Part shown: piece after piece, positions 16,671 to 25,880 of the stretch
Position numbering within the stretch: the stretch's first letter is position 1
How the letters are laid out: each line of letters begins with the position of its first letter
NCBI RefSeq assembly: GCF_002150505.1
Contig: NZ_MSSV01000001.1
Coordinates: 310,001-374,000, forward strand
Length of the DNA stretch: 64,000 bases
Reading direction: 5' to 3'
Source: Algoriphagus ratkowskyi
GTDB taxonomy: Bacteria > Bacteroidota > Bacteroidia > Cytophagales > Cyclobacteriaceae
Translations under genes and position numbers: made by a program
Notes under the pieces: generated by a model
What the model was told of the DNA's origin: nothing
Seen by the model: the letters and a program-made list of their open reading frames with translations, nothing else
The model's database searches: none

Positions 16671-16787
16671 GGAAAGAAGACCACTGCCCGAGCTGCAGGC
16701 GGGGAAGACAGGTGACCGAAGCGGCCTAAAAGTTAGTCATATCCTATGTCTATAATGCTTTTGTGGTACCACTGATAGAAAAGCGGG
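16671..16787 (+). repeat. GACCGAAG...TAGAAAAGCGG repeat, copy 1
   Basis: GACCGAAGCGGCCTAAAA (about 16714-16731) and ACTGATAGAAAAGCGGG (16771-16787) bracket a variable AT-rich core. The same ends recur at 25632-25726 and 25786-25880. In this copy the left arm GAAGACCACT is interrupted by a G/C-rich hairpin (CCCG...CGGG, about 16686-16703). Confidence 0.55.
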
Positions 16788-16859
16788 TTTTCATATAATA
16801 AGAATTAAATCAATTGAAATTCAGTTGATTTTATCTGGAGCAGTTGCTTAGTTTTATAG

Positions 16860-17861
16860 ATGAAGCATATTCTATTTCTTGGGTTAAGCTTTTTGCTCTT
16901 AGGTTTTTCCTGCTCAAATCCTGAGTCTCAAACCACCTACATCAATACCGTCACTGGCCCAATTCCTATAGCTTCCATGGGGATCACACTGATTCATGAG
17001 CATATGTTGGTGGACTTTATAGGAGCAGATTCAGTATCGTCTGAACGATATAATCAGGAAGAGGTGATTGCCAAAGTCCTGCCTTATTTACTTGAAGTGA
17101 AGAAATATGGGGTAAAAACGATTTTTGATTGTACTCCTTCCTATTTGGCAAAAGACCCAGTTCTGCTCAGAAAACTCAGTGAGCAGTCGGGAATTCATCT
17201 CGTCACAAACACTGGTTTTTACGGTGAAGTAGGAGGTAAGTATCTGCCGGATTTTGCTTTTACGGAAACTGCTGAAGAACTGGCAAATCGCTGGATAGAT
17301 GAATTTGAAAATGGAATCGGAGCTACAGGAATCAAACCTGGATTCATCAAGATCTCTGTAAATGAAGAAAAACCACTTCGGGAAATAGATGCAAAATTGG
17401 TTAAAGCTGCTGGTTTCACTCATCGGGAAACAGGTTTGCAAATAGCTTCTCACACGGGCACTTGGACTACAGCAAAGCAGGAGATTAAAATTTTGCAGGA
17501 AATGGGAATTGATGCTTCAGCTTTTGTTTGGGTGCATGCGCAAGCTGAAGAGGATTTTCAGAATTACTTCGAAGCTGCTAAACTTGGCGTTTGGATAAGC
17601 TTGGATGGAATTGGTTGGAGCGTGGATGAATATGTAGCTCGCTTACTCTTCGCCAAAGAAAATGGTTTCTTAGGTCAAGTGCTGATTTCCCACGATGCAG
17701 GTTGGTACGATCCAGCCAAACCCGATGGTGGAGATTTTCAGCCCTTTACCAATATTTTCGAAAAGCTGATGCTAGCATTGAATGCGAAGGGATTTGATGA
17801 AGCAGATTGGGAAATGTTTTTAGAAAAGAATCCTAAAAGAGCTTTTGGAAATGAGCAATGA
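16860..17861 (+). CDS. Phosphotriesterase-family amidohydrolase, lipoprotein
   Basis: 333 residues. The N-terminus is a lipoprotein signal with lipobox LGFSC (C18). Metal-binding motifs of the phosphotriesterase/PHP family follow: HEH at 46-48 (LIHEHMLVDF), the bridging lysine in GFIKISVNE, histidines in QIASHTGT and WVHAQAE, and the aspartate in ISHDAGW. Many members are lactonases rather than true phosphotriesterases, so the substrate is open. A lipid-anchored periplasmic form is less common than the cytosolic one. A single-gene unit. Confidence 0.87.
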   Translation: MKHILFLGLSFLLLGFSCSNPESQTTYINTVTGPIPIASMGITLIHEHMLVDFIGADSVSSERYNQEEVIAKVLPYLLEVKKYGVKTIFDCTPSYLAKDPVLLRKLSEQSGIHLVTNTGFYGEVGGKYLPDFAFTETAEELANRWIDEFENGIGATGIKPGFIKISVNEEKPLREIDAKLVKAAGFTHRETGLQIASHTGTWTTAKQEIKILQEMGIDASAFVWVHAQAEEDFQNYFEAAKLGVWISLDGIGWSVDEYVARLLFAKENGFLGQVLISHDAGWYDPAKPDGGDFQPFTNIFEKLMLALNAKGFDEADWEMFLEKNPKRAFGNEQ

Positions 17862-17946
17862 GCAATGATCAAGTTCAATTTTCAATAATCAAATTCAAGT
17901 ATGGGAAGGTGTATATTCGATTTTCAGTTTGAACCCATCAAATAAC

Positions 17947-17997
17947 AATCGCTCCCCCGTTGCGCCTCCCGATAGCTATCGGGAGCGAGATTTTATT
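17947..17997 (+). repeat. GTTGCGCC/GCGAGA repeat carrying a 20-base palindrome
   Basis: GTTGCGCC (17959-17966) and GCGAGATTTTATT (from 17985) are the two halves of the dispersed repeat. Between them is CTCCCGATAGCTATCGGGAG (17966-17985), a perfect palindrome. The same palindrome occurs at 26299-26318 in the opposite-strand copy of the repeat, while copies at 125-148 and 26454-26490 lack it. Confidence 0.65.
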
Positions 17998-19705
17998 AAA
18001 GCTGGGGCACTTGAGCCTTGATAGCTTCTTTGGCCAGTACTATTCTCCTCAATGTTTTTTCATCATCAGCAGGAACCAAGTCCTGTATCGAATTCATAGT
18101 CTTCACATAATAATCAGCCCACGTGTCTAGGATCAATTGCTCATCTTTGGTTGATCCACCGTCTGCAATAACTTTTTTGCTAAGCTGAACTTCTGTCAGC
18201 AATCGTATGTGAGCTTTTGCTGCAATCATAGCTATCAATTGATCTACCGTTTTCGTATCTGCATTCAATAAAGTAAAAGCAGAAACTAAAGCCGCTGTTC
18301 CTACATTGACCATTGTTTTTTGAGAAACTTTATCCAGGCGATCATTGTCCGTGTGGTAGAACTGATCGGTAAAATGCCAAAGTAGTAATCCAGGAATATC
18401 TGCTTGAAGGAATGGTGTGTGATCGGAGCCACCTTCAAAAGGATTGGTTTTCACCACCCAGTCAGCATACTCGCCTTGAGCTTCGAAGTTGGTCAGGATA
18501 AAGTCATTCAAATAATGAGGCTTCATATCTTCCACTTTCAATGGTCGACCGCCCCATTCGCTGTGTTTGTCTTCTCCACGAGTCCAGATTGCACTTGGAT
18601 CAGGCATCTTTTCGATTAGGAAAGTTCCACCTGTGACGTCAGTATTTTCACCCACCATATCCAAGGAAATTCCCCAGTTGATTTCGGCTTTACGCTTATC
18701 TTTTTCTTCTATGTACCTTTTCGTAGAAATAATCTCATCTCCCCAAAGGAAAGTCAAGGTGCGCTTCAGGTCAAGCTTTCCTTTTTTTATCAAATCTGAT
18801 GTGATGCTCGCCATTTCCAATTGAGTGCCCACTCCAGTAGCGTTATCATTTGCGCCAGGCTCTTGGATGTGAGCTGAGAAAACTAAGCTTTCCAGAGGCA
18901 AGTCAGATCCTTTTACATTCGCTACTACAGTGAGTTCCTCGGATTCATAGATCTTAGTTTCTGCCTTCACTGTTACTTCTACCTTGCCTTTTGCTAGCTC
19001 AGCTTTCAGTTTTTCTTTGGCTTCGAAAGAAAGTGCAATCGCCCAAGCTGGATTCTTAGCATCGTGTCTCAAACCTCTAAACTGAATGGAGGTAGTATTT
19101 TTCTCAGGTTGCAAATACGCAGGCAAATCATAGGTCAACACGCCCAAAGCGCCTTTGTCTGAAACGGATGATTGTAAAGTCCTGTAACTAACCTGATCCG
19201 AAAAGAGGATTTTCCCTTTCACATCTATAGCAGAAAGCGCTTCCTTGCTCTCCACATAAATCACTTCTCCAGTAACCCCATCCGCCGGAGTGGAGGAGGA
19301 ATACTGATAAATCATATTTCGGTTGGTCTCCGATGAAAGTAAGTTTTCAGTGGCGCCGACGATTTTCAAGGAAGCGGAAATTGGCTCCCAAGTAGGTTGA
19401 CGCATCTCCCGAGTTTCGATTCTATAGGTGAATCTATCCGAGTCGCTAGCTTTCTCTTCGAGGACATAACCCGCAGCTTCCAGTTTCTCAGCGATTCGAT
19501 ATACGGTATTATTAAAACCAGTATTTCCCGCGATTCTCCAGTATTGCTCCACAAAAGCTACCGTTTCATAAGCTAAATCACCCTTAAATTCTGGTCTTAC
19601 GAGCTTAAAATAAGGATCGGTAACTTTCTGAAGAGGAGCGTTTTGAGCAAAGGAACTTATGCTTAGAAGTAGTAAATACAGGGAAATAGTTGGTTTTATA
19701 ATCAT
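17996..19705 (-). CDS. Secreted M28-family zinc peptidase
   Basis: 569 residues with a signal peptide (about 1-20, ending SSFAQ). After a PA-like insert (about 130-250) come the M28 metal-binding blocks: SAHIQEPGANDNATGVGTQLEMA with the Asp, then FLWGDEI with the catalytic Glu, DMVGENTD, GSDHTPFLQADIPGLLLWHF and FYHTDNDRLD with the last His. An aminopeptidase or carboxypeptidase in the periplasm or outside is likely. The H of the first pair appears as SAHIQ where SAHxD is usual, but the following D of GANDNATG is intact. Confidence 0.87.
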   Translation of the reverse strand: MIIKPTISLYLLLLSISSFAQNAPLQKVTDPYFKLVRPEFKGDLAYETVAFVEQYWRIAGNTGFNNTVYRIAEKLEAAGYVLEEKASDSDRFTYRIETREMRQPTWEPISASLKIVGATENLLSSETNRNMIYQYSSSTPADGVTGEVIYVESKEALSAIDVKGKILFSDQVSYRTLQSSVSDKGALGVLTYDLPAYLQPEKNTTSIQFRGLRHDAKNPAWAIALSFEAKEKLKAELAKGKVEVTVKAETKIYESEELTVVANVKGSDLPLESLVFSAHIQEPGANDNATGVGTQLEMASITSDLIKKGKLDLKRTLTFLWGDEIISTKRYIEEKDKRKAEINWGISLDMVGENTDVTGGTFLIEKMPDPSAIWTRGEDKHSEWGGRPLKVEDMKPHYLNDFILTNFEAQGEYADWVVKTNPFEGGSDHTPFLQADIPGLLLWHFTDQFYHTDNDRLDKVSQKTMVNVGTAALVSAFTLLNADTKTVDQLIAMIAAKAHIRLLTEVQLSKKVIADGGSTKDEQLILDTWADYYVKTMNSIQDLVPADDEKTLRRIVLAKEAIKAQVPQL

Positions 19706-19756
19706 GTAGTAGTCTTGAATTCAATCGCTTTAAGGCCGCAAGTTAGCTGATTATGA

Positions 19757-20362
19757 TTATTTCTTACCGACTTTAAATCTCATTTTATACGTAGCATTGA
19801 GGTACCATGGTATGGAATTGTCCGCTCCGAATGCAGAAAGGCTCACTGCATTTTTTCGATTAGGATTCTTAGAATTCCACTCAGCTTCTAATTCCATGAA
19901 TAAGCCGATACGTTGATACTTGTTTACATAATAACTTGTAGAAGGTGCTTCTGAAATAAAATCGGAGCGTATGAAAGTTTCTCCTCCAAGCTGAAGTGAA
20001 GGTCCAGCTGAAAAAGCCAAGTTGAAACCAGAAGGGCGTTGTATGATGTCGTATTTGAACGATGGGGTAATAAAAATACCAGAGGACTGTTCATTATTCT
20101 TTCCATTTGAATACTCAGGCAATGTTTTCTCATTGTAACTGCCCAGCGATTGATAGAAGGAGAGACCAGCATTGAAAGAGGTTCTTTTGCCAAGCCTCAC
20201 ATTTAGCTCATTGGTGAAATTGAGCCCATAAAGATCATTCATTCCGTCAATTGAAGAGCCGAATCCTACGGTGTATTGTAAGTTAGGCTTTACCTGTGCA
20301 TGAGTAGCTAATGGTAGCAAACTGCAAAATAGAAGGATCAGAAGTAGTCGATGTGCTTTCAT
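19757..20362 (-). CDS. Outer-membrane beta-barrel protein, unidentified
   Basis: 201 residues with a signal peptide ending LATHAQ (about residue 22). The rest has alternating strands with aromatic girdles (ELNVRLGKRTSFNAGLSFYQ, NLAFSAGPSLQLGGE) and ends MRFKVGKK, as in small OmpA/OmpW-like barrels of Bacteroidota. No family was recognised with certainty. It follows the same direction as the M28 peptidase, 51 bases upstream, and could be co-expressed. Confidence 0.7.
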   Translation of the reverse strand: MKAHRLLLILLFCSLLPLATHAQVKPNLQYTVGFGSSIDGMNDLYGLNFTNELNVRLGKRTSFNAGLSFYQSLGSYNEKTLPEYSNGKNNEQSSGIFITPSFKYDIIQRPSGFNLAFSAGPSLQLGGETFIRSDFISEAPSTSYYVNKYQRIGLFMELEAEWNSKNPNRKNAVSLSAFGADNSIPWYLNATYKMRFKVGKK

Positions 20363-20668
20363 TTTTTAAAGGTTTTAAAAGTTGATTTATCGAATTACTA
20401 CTAATCTTTTGTAATACTAAAGTATCTTTAGTTTATTTAACTAAAAGTTTGTTAAAATACTATTGGTCAATACATTGGTGGTTGTTAAATGATGTGATTC
20501 TATTTTTCAATCCACTACGGATTTCAAATAATTACAATTACTCAATTCAAAAACAGTAAAAGTCTAAGCAACCTTATTACGGTATGAACTGGAACCACTT
20601 TCCAACATTACCACCTTCCAACCTTTCAACTCTTTCTGTCCTTACAACATTCAACCCTAATTCTCCAA

Positions 20669-20688
20669 CCCTTCGACTTCGCTCAGGG
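20669..20688. repeat. CCCTTCGACTTCGCTCAGGG hairpin repeat
   Basis: The ends CCCT and AGGG pair, and the inner part can extend the stem with mismatches. Its complement CCCTGAGCGAAGTCGAAGGG is a common dispersed bacterial intergenic palindrome. Confidence 0.5.
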
Positions 20689-20747
20689 CTACCAAACATT
20701 ATTCTGTAAAATTTCACAGATCATTTCCTCAGTTTGCCTGCCCTGAT

Positions 20748-20755
20748 TACCTTTG
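20748..20755 (+). promoter_or_regulatory. Bacteroidota -7 box TACCTTTG at the guaA start
   Basis: TACCTTTG fits TAnnTTTG and ends three bases before the ATG at 20759. If it is used, transcription would begin within or very near the start codon, giving a leaderless or almost leaderless guaA mRNA. No convincing -33 box at 18-20 bases was found. Confidence 0.4.
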
Positions 20756-20758
20756 CGC

Positions 20759-22288
20759 ATGGCAGAACAAATCTTGATCCTCGACTTCGGTTCCCAGTAC
20801 ACACAACTCATCGCCCGACGAGTTAGAGAACTGAACGTTTATTGCGAAATCCACCCTTATAATAAAGTTCCAGAGATTACCTCCGATATAAAAGGAGTAA
20901 TCCTTTCAGGTTCTCCATGCTCAGTGCGAGATGCAGGTTCTCCTGATCTGGATTTGGACGCTTTGAGAGGTAAACTTCCACTTTTGGGTGTTTGCTATGG
21001 CTCTCAACTTTTGGCTCAAAAATATGGTGGAGAAGTAGCTCCATCAGAGATCAGAGAATATGGTCGTGCAAATCTGAGTCATCTAGATAACCACTACGAT
21101 TTACTCAGAGAAATGACTCATGGTTCTCAGGTGTGGATGTCTCATGGCGATACTATCAAGAATCTGCCGGATAACTTCGATGTGATTGCCAGCACTGAAT
21201 CTGTTCGTGTGGCTGCATTCAAAATTCAGAACGAAGAAACTTACGGGATCCAGTTTCACCCAGAAGTAACACACTCTTCAGAAGGCAAAAATCTTCTTAG
21301 AAATTTCGTGGTAGGAATCTGTGGTTGTGCTCAGGATTGGACTTCTGATGTGTTCATCGATGCGAGCATTGCAGATTTGAAAGCGAAAATCGGTTCGGAT
21401 AAAGTCGTAATGGGTTTATCTGGAGGAGTTGATTCTTCTGTAGCTGCGACTTTGATCCATCGTGCGATAGGAGAGAATTTGATCTGCGTATTTGTTGATA
21501 ATGGTTTGCTTCGCAAAAATGAATTCGAAGAAGTACTTGATTCGTACAAGCACATGGGATTGAATGTGATTGGTGTAGATGCTAAGCAGAAATTCTATGA
21601 TGCATTGGCTGGTGTCACCGACCCTGAAGCAAAAAGAAAGGCAATTGGAAATGCATTCATCGAAGTTTTCGATGAGGAATCAAATAAATTGGAAGGCGTA
21701 AAATGGCTTGGTCAGGGTACGATTTACCCAGATGTGATCGAGTCTATTTCTGTAAAAGGCCCATCTGCTACGATCAAATCTCACCACAATGTGGGTGGAT
21801 TGCCGGACTTTATGAAGCTCTCAGTGGTGGAGCCATTGAACACACTTTTCAAAGATGAAGTAAGAGAAGTAGGTAGAGCTTTGGAAATTGTAGAGAAAAT
21901 TATTGGGCGTCATCCATTCCCGGGTCCGGGGCTTGGCATTCGTATTTTGGGAGATGTGACTGCCGACAAGGTGAAGACACTTCAGGAAGTTGATTATATT
22001 TTTATCCAAGGACTAAAAGATCATGGTCTTTACGATCAGGTTTGGCAAGCTGGCGCAATGTTGCTTCCAATTCAGTCTGTAGGCGTAATGGGAGACGAGC
22101 GTACCTATGAGAAAGTTGTTGCTTTGAGAGCTGTAGGTTCTGTAGATGGCATGACTGCTGACTGGATTCACCTGCCTTATGAGTTTCTAGGTAAGATTTC
22201 CAACGAAATAATCAATAAAGTAAAGGGGGTCAATCGCGTTGTATACGATATCTCATCAAAGCCACCTGCTACTATCGAGTGGGAATAA
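20759..22288 (+). CDS. guaA: GMP synthase (glutamine-hydrolysing)
   Basis: 509 residues from the ATG at 20759; a TTG two codons upstream is possible but unnecessary. The N-terminal class I glutamine amidotransferase has LLGVCYGSQ (catalytic Cys) and [10 protein letters not shown] (His and Glu). The ATP pyrophosphatase motif SGGVDSSV follows, then the C-terminal dimerisation domain with [24 protein letters not shown] and the closing KPPATIEWE. It converts XMP to GMP. Length is normal. Confidence 0.97.
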   Translation: MAEQILILDFGSQYTQLIARRVRELNVYCEIHPYNKVPEITSDIKGVILSGSPCSVRDAGSPDLDLDALRGKLPLLGVCYGSQLLAQKYGGEVAPSEIREYGRANLSHLDNHYDLLREMTHGSQVWMSHGDTIKNLPDNFDVIASTESVRVAAFKIQNEETYGIQFHPEVTHSSEGKNLLRNFVVGICGCAQDWTSDVFIDASIADLKAKIGSDKVVMGLSGGVDSSVAATLIHRAIGENLICVFVDNGLLRKNEFEEVLDSYKHMGLNVIGVDAKQKFYDALAGVTDPEAKRKAIGNAFIEVFDEESNKLEGVKWLGQGTIYPDVIESISVKGPSATIKSHHNVGGLPDFMKLSVVEPLNTLFKDEVREVGRALEIVEKIIGRHPFPGPGLGIRILGDVTADKVKTLQEVDYIFIQGLKDHGLYDQVWQAGAMLLPIQSVGVMGDERTYEKVVALRAVGSVDGMTADWIHLPYEFLGKISNEIINKVKGVNRVVYDISSKPPATIEWE

Positions 22289-22297
22289 CCTCCTTTG

Positions 22298-22330
22298 AGG
22301 TTTACAAAACCTCGAAGGTGTTGTAAACCT
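22298..22330. repeat. Hairpin AGGTTTACAA/TTGTAAACCT
   Basis: A perfect 10-base stem (22298-22307 with 22321-22330) around a 13-base loop, right after guaA. No T run follows, so it is probably a repeat or a transcript-stabilising hairpin and not the main terminator. Confidence 0.5.
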
Positions 22331-22350
22331 TTCACCGGTAAATATTCAAA

Positions 22351-22383
22351 AACCCGAAGACTATTCTTCGGGTTTTGCTTTTT
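22351..22383 (+). terminator. Intrinsic terminator of guaA
   Basis: AACCCGAAGA (22351-22360) pairs with TCTTCGGGTT (22365-22374) over a four-base loop and is followed by TTGCTTTTTTT. A strong Rho-independent terminator 62 bases after the guaA stop. Confidence 0.88.
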
Positions 22384-22561
22384 TTATAGAGCAGTATAGA
22401 TCTTAAGAATTAATGTGAATAAAGCACTGAGGCTACTTCTGTCTCCCCCGCCTACGGACGGGCAGGCGTCTTCTGTCTTCGGTCTAAGAAAATAAGGAAA
22501 ATGAGGATATTGATATCTATTAAGATAATCATATTCCTTCATAAGGCTTTTCGGCCTGAAC

Positions 22562-22591
22562 TTTGGGTTTGAAAATAATGGGTTAAATTTG
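22562..22591 (+). promoter_or_regulatory. Bacteroidota promoter: TTTG and TAAATTTG
   Basis: A -33 TTTG at 22562-22565 and a -7 TAAATTTG at 22584-22591 are separated by 18 bases, close to the consensus spacing for Bacteroidota housekeeping promoters. Transcription would start about 7 bases after the -7 box, some 28 bases before the ATG at 22626. This is the best promoter in the window. Confidence 0.65.
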
Positions 22592-22625
22592 CACACCTTG
22601 TTTAATATATGATTCCGACTATAAA

Positions 22626-24275
22626 ATGAAAAAATCTCTTTTAGTAATACCGGTATTTTTCATCTTGAGTTTAGCAATTGCTCAAACTCCAACACCGGAT
22701 GCTTATCGCAAGGCTCAGTCAGAGTTAGAAGCCAAAAACTATTGGGATGCTATCCCGCTTTTCAAGCAATTCACTGATTCGAAAGAGTATGGGAATTTAG
22801 CGAATTATGCTGCATTTCATTTGGGTGAAGCATTACTTGGTGCTAATCAGCCTGCTCAGGCAGTTGCGGCTTTGAAACCAATAGTGGGTGGAAACTGGGC
22901 GAAATCAGACGATGCTAAATATCTTTTGGCAATAGCTTATTTCAAAAATCAACAGAATATACAAGCTCTTCAGATAATCAATAAGATCAAAGATGATGGG
23001 GTAATGAAGATGGCTGAAAATGCCACCTATGAAAATTTAAAGAAAGTTAGTGTCAGTTTTATGATTGCTAATCTTTCAGAATTCAAAGATAATAAAGGAT
23101 ATGGAGAGGCACTGAAGGATGTATTGGAAAGTCAGACCATCCTTTCTGCTGCTGAACGAAATGCCTACTATGAATTGCAAGGCAAAGCGAATGAGACGAG
23201 AAAAGGAGTGAAGGATCAGATTTTGGATATAGTGGTGATTTTGCCATTCACCAATTCTTCCCGAACTAATTTGTCGAGCATTCCACAAAATGACTTTGTA
23301 TTTGAATTATACCAAGGTTTGAAATACGGTGTGGAGCAATTGGAGATCAATGGAACCAAAGTCAATATGCTGACTTTTGATTCTAAACGTGATGTGTTGC
23401 ATTTACAAAAGCTATTAGCAGATCCTGCTATTGCTTCCGCTGATATTATAATAGGTCCTATTTATCCTGAAGAAACTGATTTGGTGAGTAGCTTCGCTGA
23501 AACAGCCCGGATTCCATTCGTTCATCCACTATCTAATTTGGGAGATAGATTTGAGGAATTAAACTACAGTTATTTGTTTCGACCTGCTGCCAGTTCTATC
23601 GCTTCGGGAATTGTGGAAGGATTAAAAAAGCAAAACTGGGGTAAGAAAGTAGCGATAGGATATAGTGCAAGTTCCAGAGACGAGATGCTTGCTAAAATGC
23701 TGCAAGATCAATTAGGAAAGGCAGGATTTCAATTATTGAAGTTTGAGCAAATCACTCCAAGAAATACGAGTACCTTTTTACAAGGATTAGGGATCAGAAG
23801 CGGTCAGTCAAGGTCCACCGTAGATCAGGTTATCTTGCTTTCAGATGACCCATCTATTGCTCAACCAGCGTATTCTCTAATGGAGTCAATTTCTGCTTCT
23901 ATTCCAATTTTAGTTATGGACTCTTGGTTGGGGTTTAACTTTGCCAACTATGAAATGCTAAAATCTTCTAACTTCTATTTTATAGGTAATAATTCATTGA
24001 ATTTCTATGGAGAGTCAATGCAGCAATTTCGAAATAGGTTTTATTCTAAAAATCTTATCTATCCAAGTTTGAATACTGCACTTGGAGCTGAACTCATAAA
24101 CTGGGTTTCTTCCAATATGTCAGATTCAAAAGGTTTTGATTTGAGAAGAAATCTTGATCAGAACGCATATCAAGCAGGTAAATTAACTTGGGGATTCAAC
24201 TTCCAAGGCACTCACAATAATCAATATGTACCTCTGTTCACATTAGAAGCAGGGGAATTGAAACCATTAGATTAA
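22626..24275 (+). CDS. TPR plus periplasmic-binding-fold protein (LpoA/ABC substrate-binding-like)
   Basis: 549 residues with a signal peptide ending SLAIAQ (about residue 20). TPR-like repeats (about 25-190) are followed by a type 1 periplasmic binding fold (about 200-540) starting QILDIVVILPFTNSS, with IIIGPIYPEETDLVSSF and PFVHPLSNLGD. The architecture recalls LpoA, the activator of penicillin-binding proteins, and also branched-chain amino acid binding proteins. No transporter genes are adjacent. It is followed two bases later by hemL and they are probably co-transcribed, although no functional link is known. Confidence 0.8.
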   Translation: MKKSLLVIPVFFILSLAIAQTPTPDAYRKAQSELEAKNYWDAIPLFKQFTDSKEYGNLANYAAFHLGEALLGANQPAQAVAALKPIVGGNWAKSDDAKYLLAIAYFKNQQNIQALQIINKIKDDGVMKMAENATYENLKKVSVSFMIANLSEFKDNKGYGEALKDVLESQTILSAAERNAYYELQGKANETRKGVKDQILDIVVILPFTNSSRTNLSSIPQNDFVFELYQGLKYGVEQLEINGTKVNMLTFDSKRDVLHLQKLLADPAIASADIIIGPIYPEETDLVSSFAETARIPFVHPLSNLGDRFEELNYSYLFRPAASSIASGIVEGLKKQNWGKKVAIGYSASSRDEMLAKMLQDQLGKAGFQLLKFEQITPRNTSTFLQGLGIRSGQSRSTVDQVILLSDDPSIAQPAYSLMESISASIPILVMDSWLGFNFANYEMLKSSNFYFIGNNSLNFYGESMQQFRNRFYSKNLIYPSLNTALGAELINWVSSNMSDSKGFDLRRNLDQNAYQAGKLTWGFNFQGTHNNQYVPLFTLEAGELKPLD

Positions 24276-24277
24276 TC

Positions 24278-25573
24278 ATGAATATTTCTAAGAGTAAGGC
24301 GCTTTTTGCAAGCGCTCAAAATTCCATTCCAGGCGGAGTGAACTCACCGGTTCGTGCATTCCGTGCAGTTGGCGGAGAGCCACTTTTTATCAAGAAAGCT
24401 GACGGCGCATTCTTGTACGATGAGGATGGGAACAAATTTATAGAACTGATCAATAGCTGGGGGCCGATGCTCCTAGGTCACAATCACCCGAAGGTGAAGG
24501 CTGCAGTGATTAATGCAATGGAGGATGGCACATCATTCGGAGCACCGACTGCGCGTGAAGTTGAGATAGCAGAGTTGATCGTAAGTATGGTTCCTTCCAT
24601 TGAGAAAGTACGAATGGTGAATTCTGGCACGGAAGCGACTATGTCTGCGATCCGTGTAGCAAGAGGTTTTACGGGAAGAGATAAGTTCATTAAAATGGAA
24701 GGGCATTACCATGGACATGGTGATTCATTTTTGATTGCTGCCGGTTCTGGTGCGATGACTATGGGTGATCCCGATTCTCCTGGAGTGACCAAAGGCACAG
24801 CGAAGGATACCTTGATCGCTCCTTACAATAATCTGGAAGCTGTAGAAGCATTAGTAGCTGCAAATCCAAGAGAGATCGCAGCCTTGATTTTGGAGCCAGT
24901 TCCAGGGAATATGGGACTTTGTCTTCCGAAGGAAGGTTATCTACAAGGTTTACGGGATATCTGCACCAGAGAAGGGATTATCCTGATTTTTGATGAAGTG
25001 ATGACAGGTTTCCGCTTGGCAAAAGGTGGCGCTCAGGAAGTTTTCGGAGTGACTCCAGATATGTGTACGTTAGGCAAAATTATAGGTGGAGGTATGCCGG
25101 TGGGAGCTTATGGAGGAAAGAGAGAGTTGATGGAGTTTGTGTCTCCTGCTGGGCCTGTTTATCAAGCTGGAACACTTTCGGGTAATCCAATTGCCATGGC
25201 AGCTGGCTTGACGATGCTCAATTATTTAAATGAGAATCCTGACGTCTATGCAGAATTAGAGCATATCGGATCGAAGCTGACAGAAGGGATAAAAAATATT
25301 AATCAGGAATTAGGCTTAAAATACACAGTAAACCACATCGGTAGCATGTATTCTTTGTTTTTCACTGATCAACCAGTGTTTGACTTCTATTCTGCTAAGA
25401 CTGCGGACACAGCGTTATTTGGAAAATACTTCCAGGCTATGTTGAAGCGTGGAGTTTATTTGGCTCCATCACAGTTCGAGAGTTTGTTTCTTTCTACTGC
25501 CTTAAAGGATGACTTGATCGATCAGATTTTAGTTGCTCATAAGGAAGCAATGGTGGAGATTATGGGATTATAG
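24278..25573 (+). CDS. hemL: Glutamate-1-semialdehyde 2,1-aminomutase (HemL)
   Basis: 431 residues, class III PLP aminotransferase fold. Typical blocks: IPGGVNSPVRAFRAVGG, LGHNHPKV, MVNSGTEATMSAIRVARG, EGHYHGHGD, ILIFDEVMTGFR and the PLP lysine in TLGKIIGGGMPVGAYGG. It makes 5-aminolevulinate from glutamate-1-semialdehyde. The preceding C5-pathway enzyme HemA lies 24 kb away (49345-50610). The gene begins two bases after the preceding stop. Confidence 0.97.
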   Translation: MNISKSKALFASAQNSIPGGVNSPVRAFRAVGGEPLFIKKADGAFLYDEDGNKFIELINSWGPMLLGHNHPKVKAAVINAMEDGTSFGAPTAREVEIAELIVSMVPSIEKVRMVNSGTEATMSAIRVARGFTGRDKFIKMEGHYHGHGDSFLIAAGSGAMTMGDPDSPGVTKGTAKDTLIAPYNNLEAVEALVAANPREIAALILEPVPGNMGLCLPKEGYLQGLRDICTREGIILIFDEVMTGFRLAKGGAQEVFGVTPDMCTLGKIIGGGMPVGAYGGKRELMEFVSPAGPVYQAGTLSGNPIAMAAGLTMLNYLNENPDVYAELEHIGSKLTEGIKNINQELGLKYTVNHIGSMYSLFFTDQPVFDFYSAKTADTALFGKYFQAMLKRGVYLAPSQFESLFLSTALKDDLIDQILVAHKEAMVEIMGL

Positions 25574-25631
25574 CTTTTTGTAATATGATTATCCGCAATG
25601 ATGCCAGTCACCTTAGATTCTTTGCTTATCA

Positions 25632-25726
25632 GGTTGGAAGACCGATGACCGAAGACCGAAGTGGCCTCAATTCTTAAGTTTAACATATCTTACATTGCTT
25701 TTGACGTCTTACTGATAGAAAAGCGG
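25632..25726 (+). repeat. GACCGAAG...TAGAAAAGCGG repeat, copy 2
   Basis: Starts GGTTGGAAGACCGATGACCG, has tandem GACCGAAG units, then GTGGCCT at 25660-25666, an AT-rich core, and ends CTGATAGAAAAGCGG (25712-25726). It closely matches copy 3 at both ends while the core differs, which suggests selection on the ends and the fold, not on a coding frame. Confidence 0.65.
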
Positions 25727-25785
25727 ATATACATATTTTGTAATTATTCTTATTTGAGTCAGTTACATTATCGCGTTAATTTAAA

Positions 25786-25880
25786 GGTTGGAAGACCGGA
25801 GACGGGAGACCGAAGTGGCCTAAAGTAAAGTGTTAACCAGACCGCATAATCTTTTCTCTCTTTACTAGTAGAAAAGCGGG
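25786..25880 (+). repeat. GACCGAAG...TAGAAAAGCGG repeat, copy 3
   Basis: Starts GGTTGGAAGACCGG, has GGGAGACCGAAGTGGCCTAAA, a variable core, and ends CTAGTAGAAAAGCGGG. It is the same length (95 bases) as copy 2 and lies 59 bases downstream of it. Confidence 0.65.

Larger units (their letters stand above)
20363..20758. other. Intergenic region with a CCCTTCGAC...AGGG hairpin repeat
   Basis: A 396-base gap between divergent genes. The left part (20363-20520) is AT-rich and probably holds the promoter of the outer-membrane gene. Around 20580-20665 the plus strand is a C/T-rich stretch with CCAAC/CCTTTCAAC-like short repeats. CCCTTCGACTTCGCTCAGGG at 20669-20688 is a hairpin-forming repeat seen widely in bacterial intergenic DNA. 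No gene is visible. Confidence 0.5.
22289..22625. other. Intergenic region: terminator, repeat, promoter
   Basis: This 337-base gap holds two hairpins downstream of guaA. On the minus strand (about 22384-22480) is a degenerate copy of the GACCGAAGAC-type repeat, interrupted by the G/C-rich hairpin CCCG...CGGG (about 22447-22462). Near the right end is the promoter of the next gene (22562-22591). No gene is visible. Confidence 0.55.

Noticed and set aside
17088..17453. Minus-strand open frame of 121 codons
   Set aside because: It lies entirely inside the phosphotriesterase-family gene, which has all metal-binding motifs.
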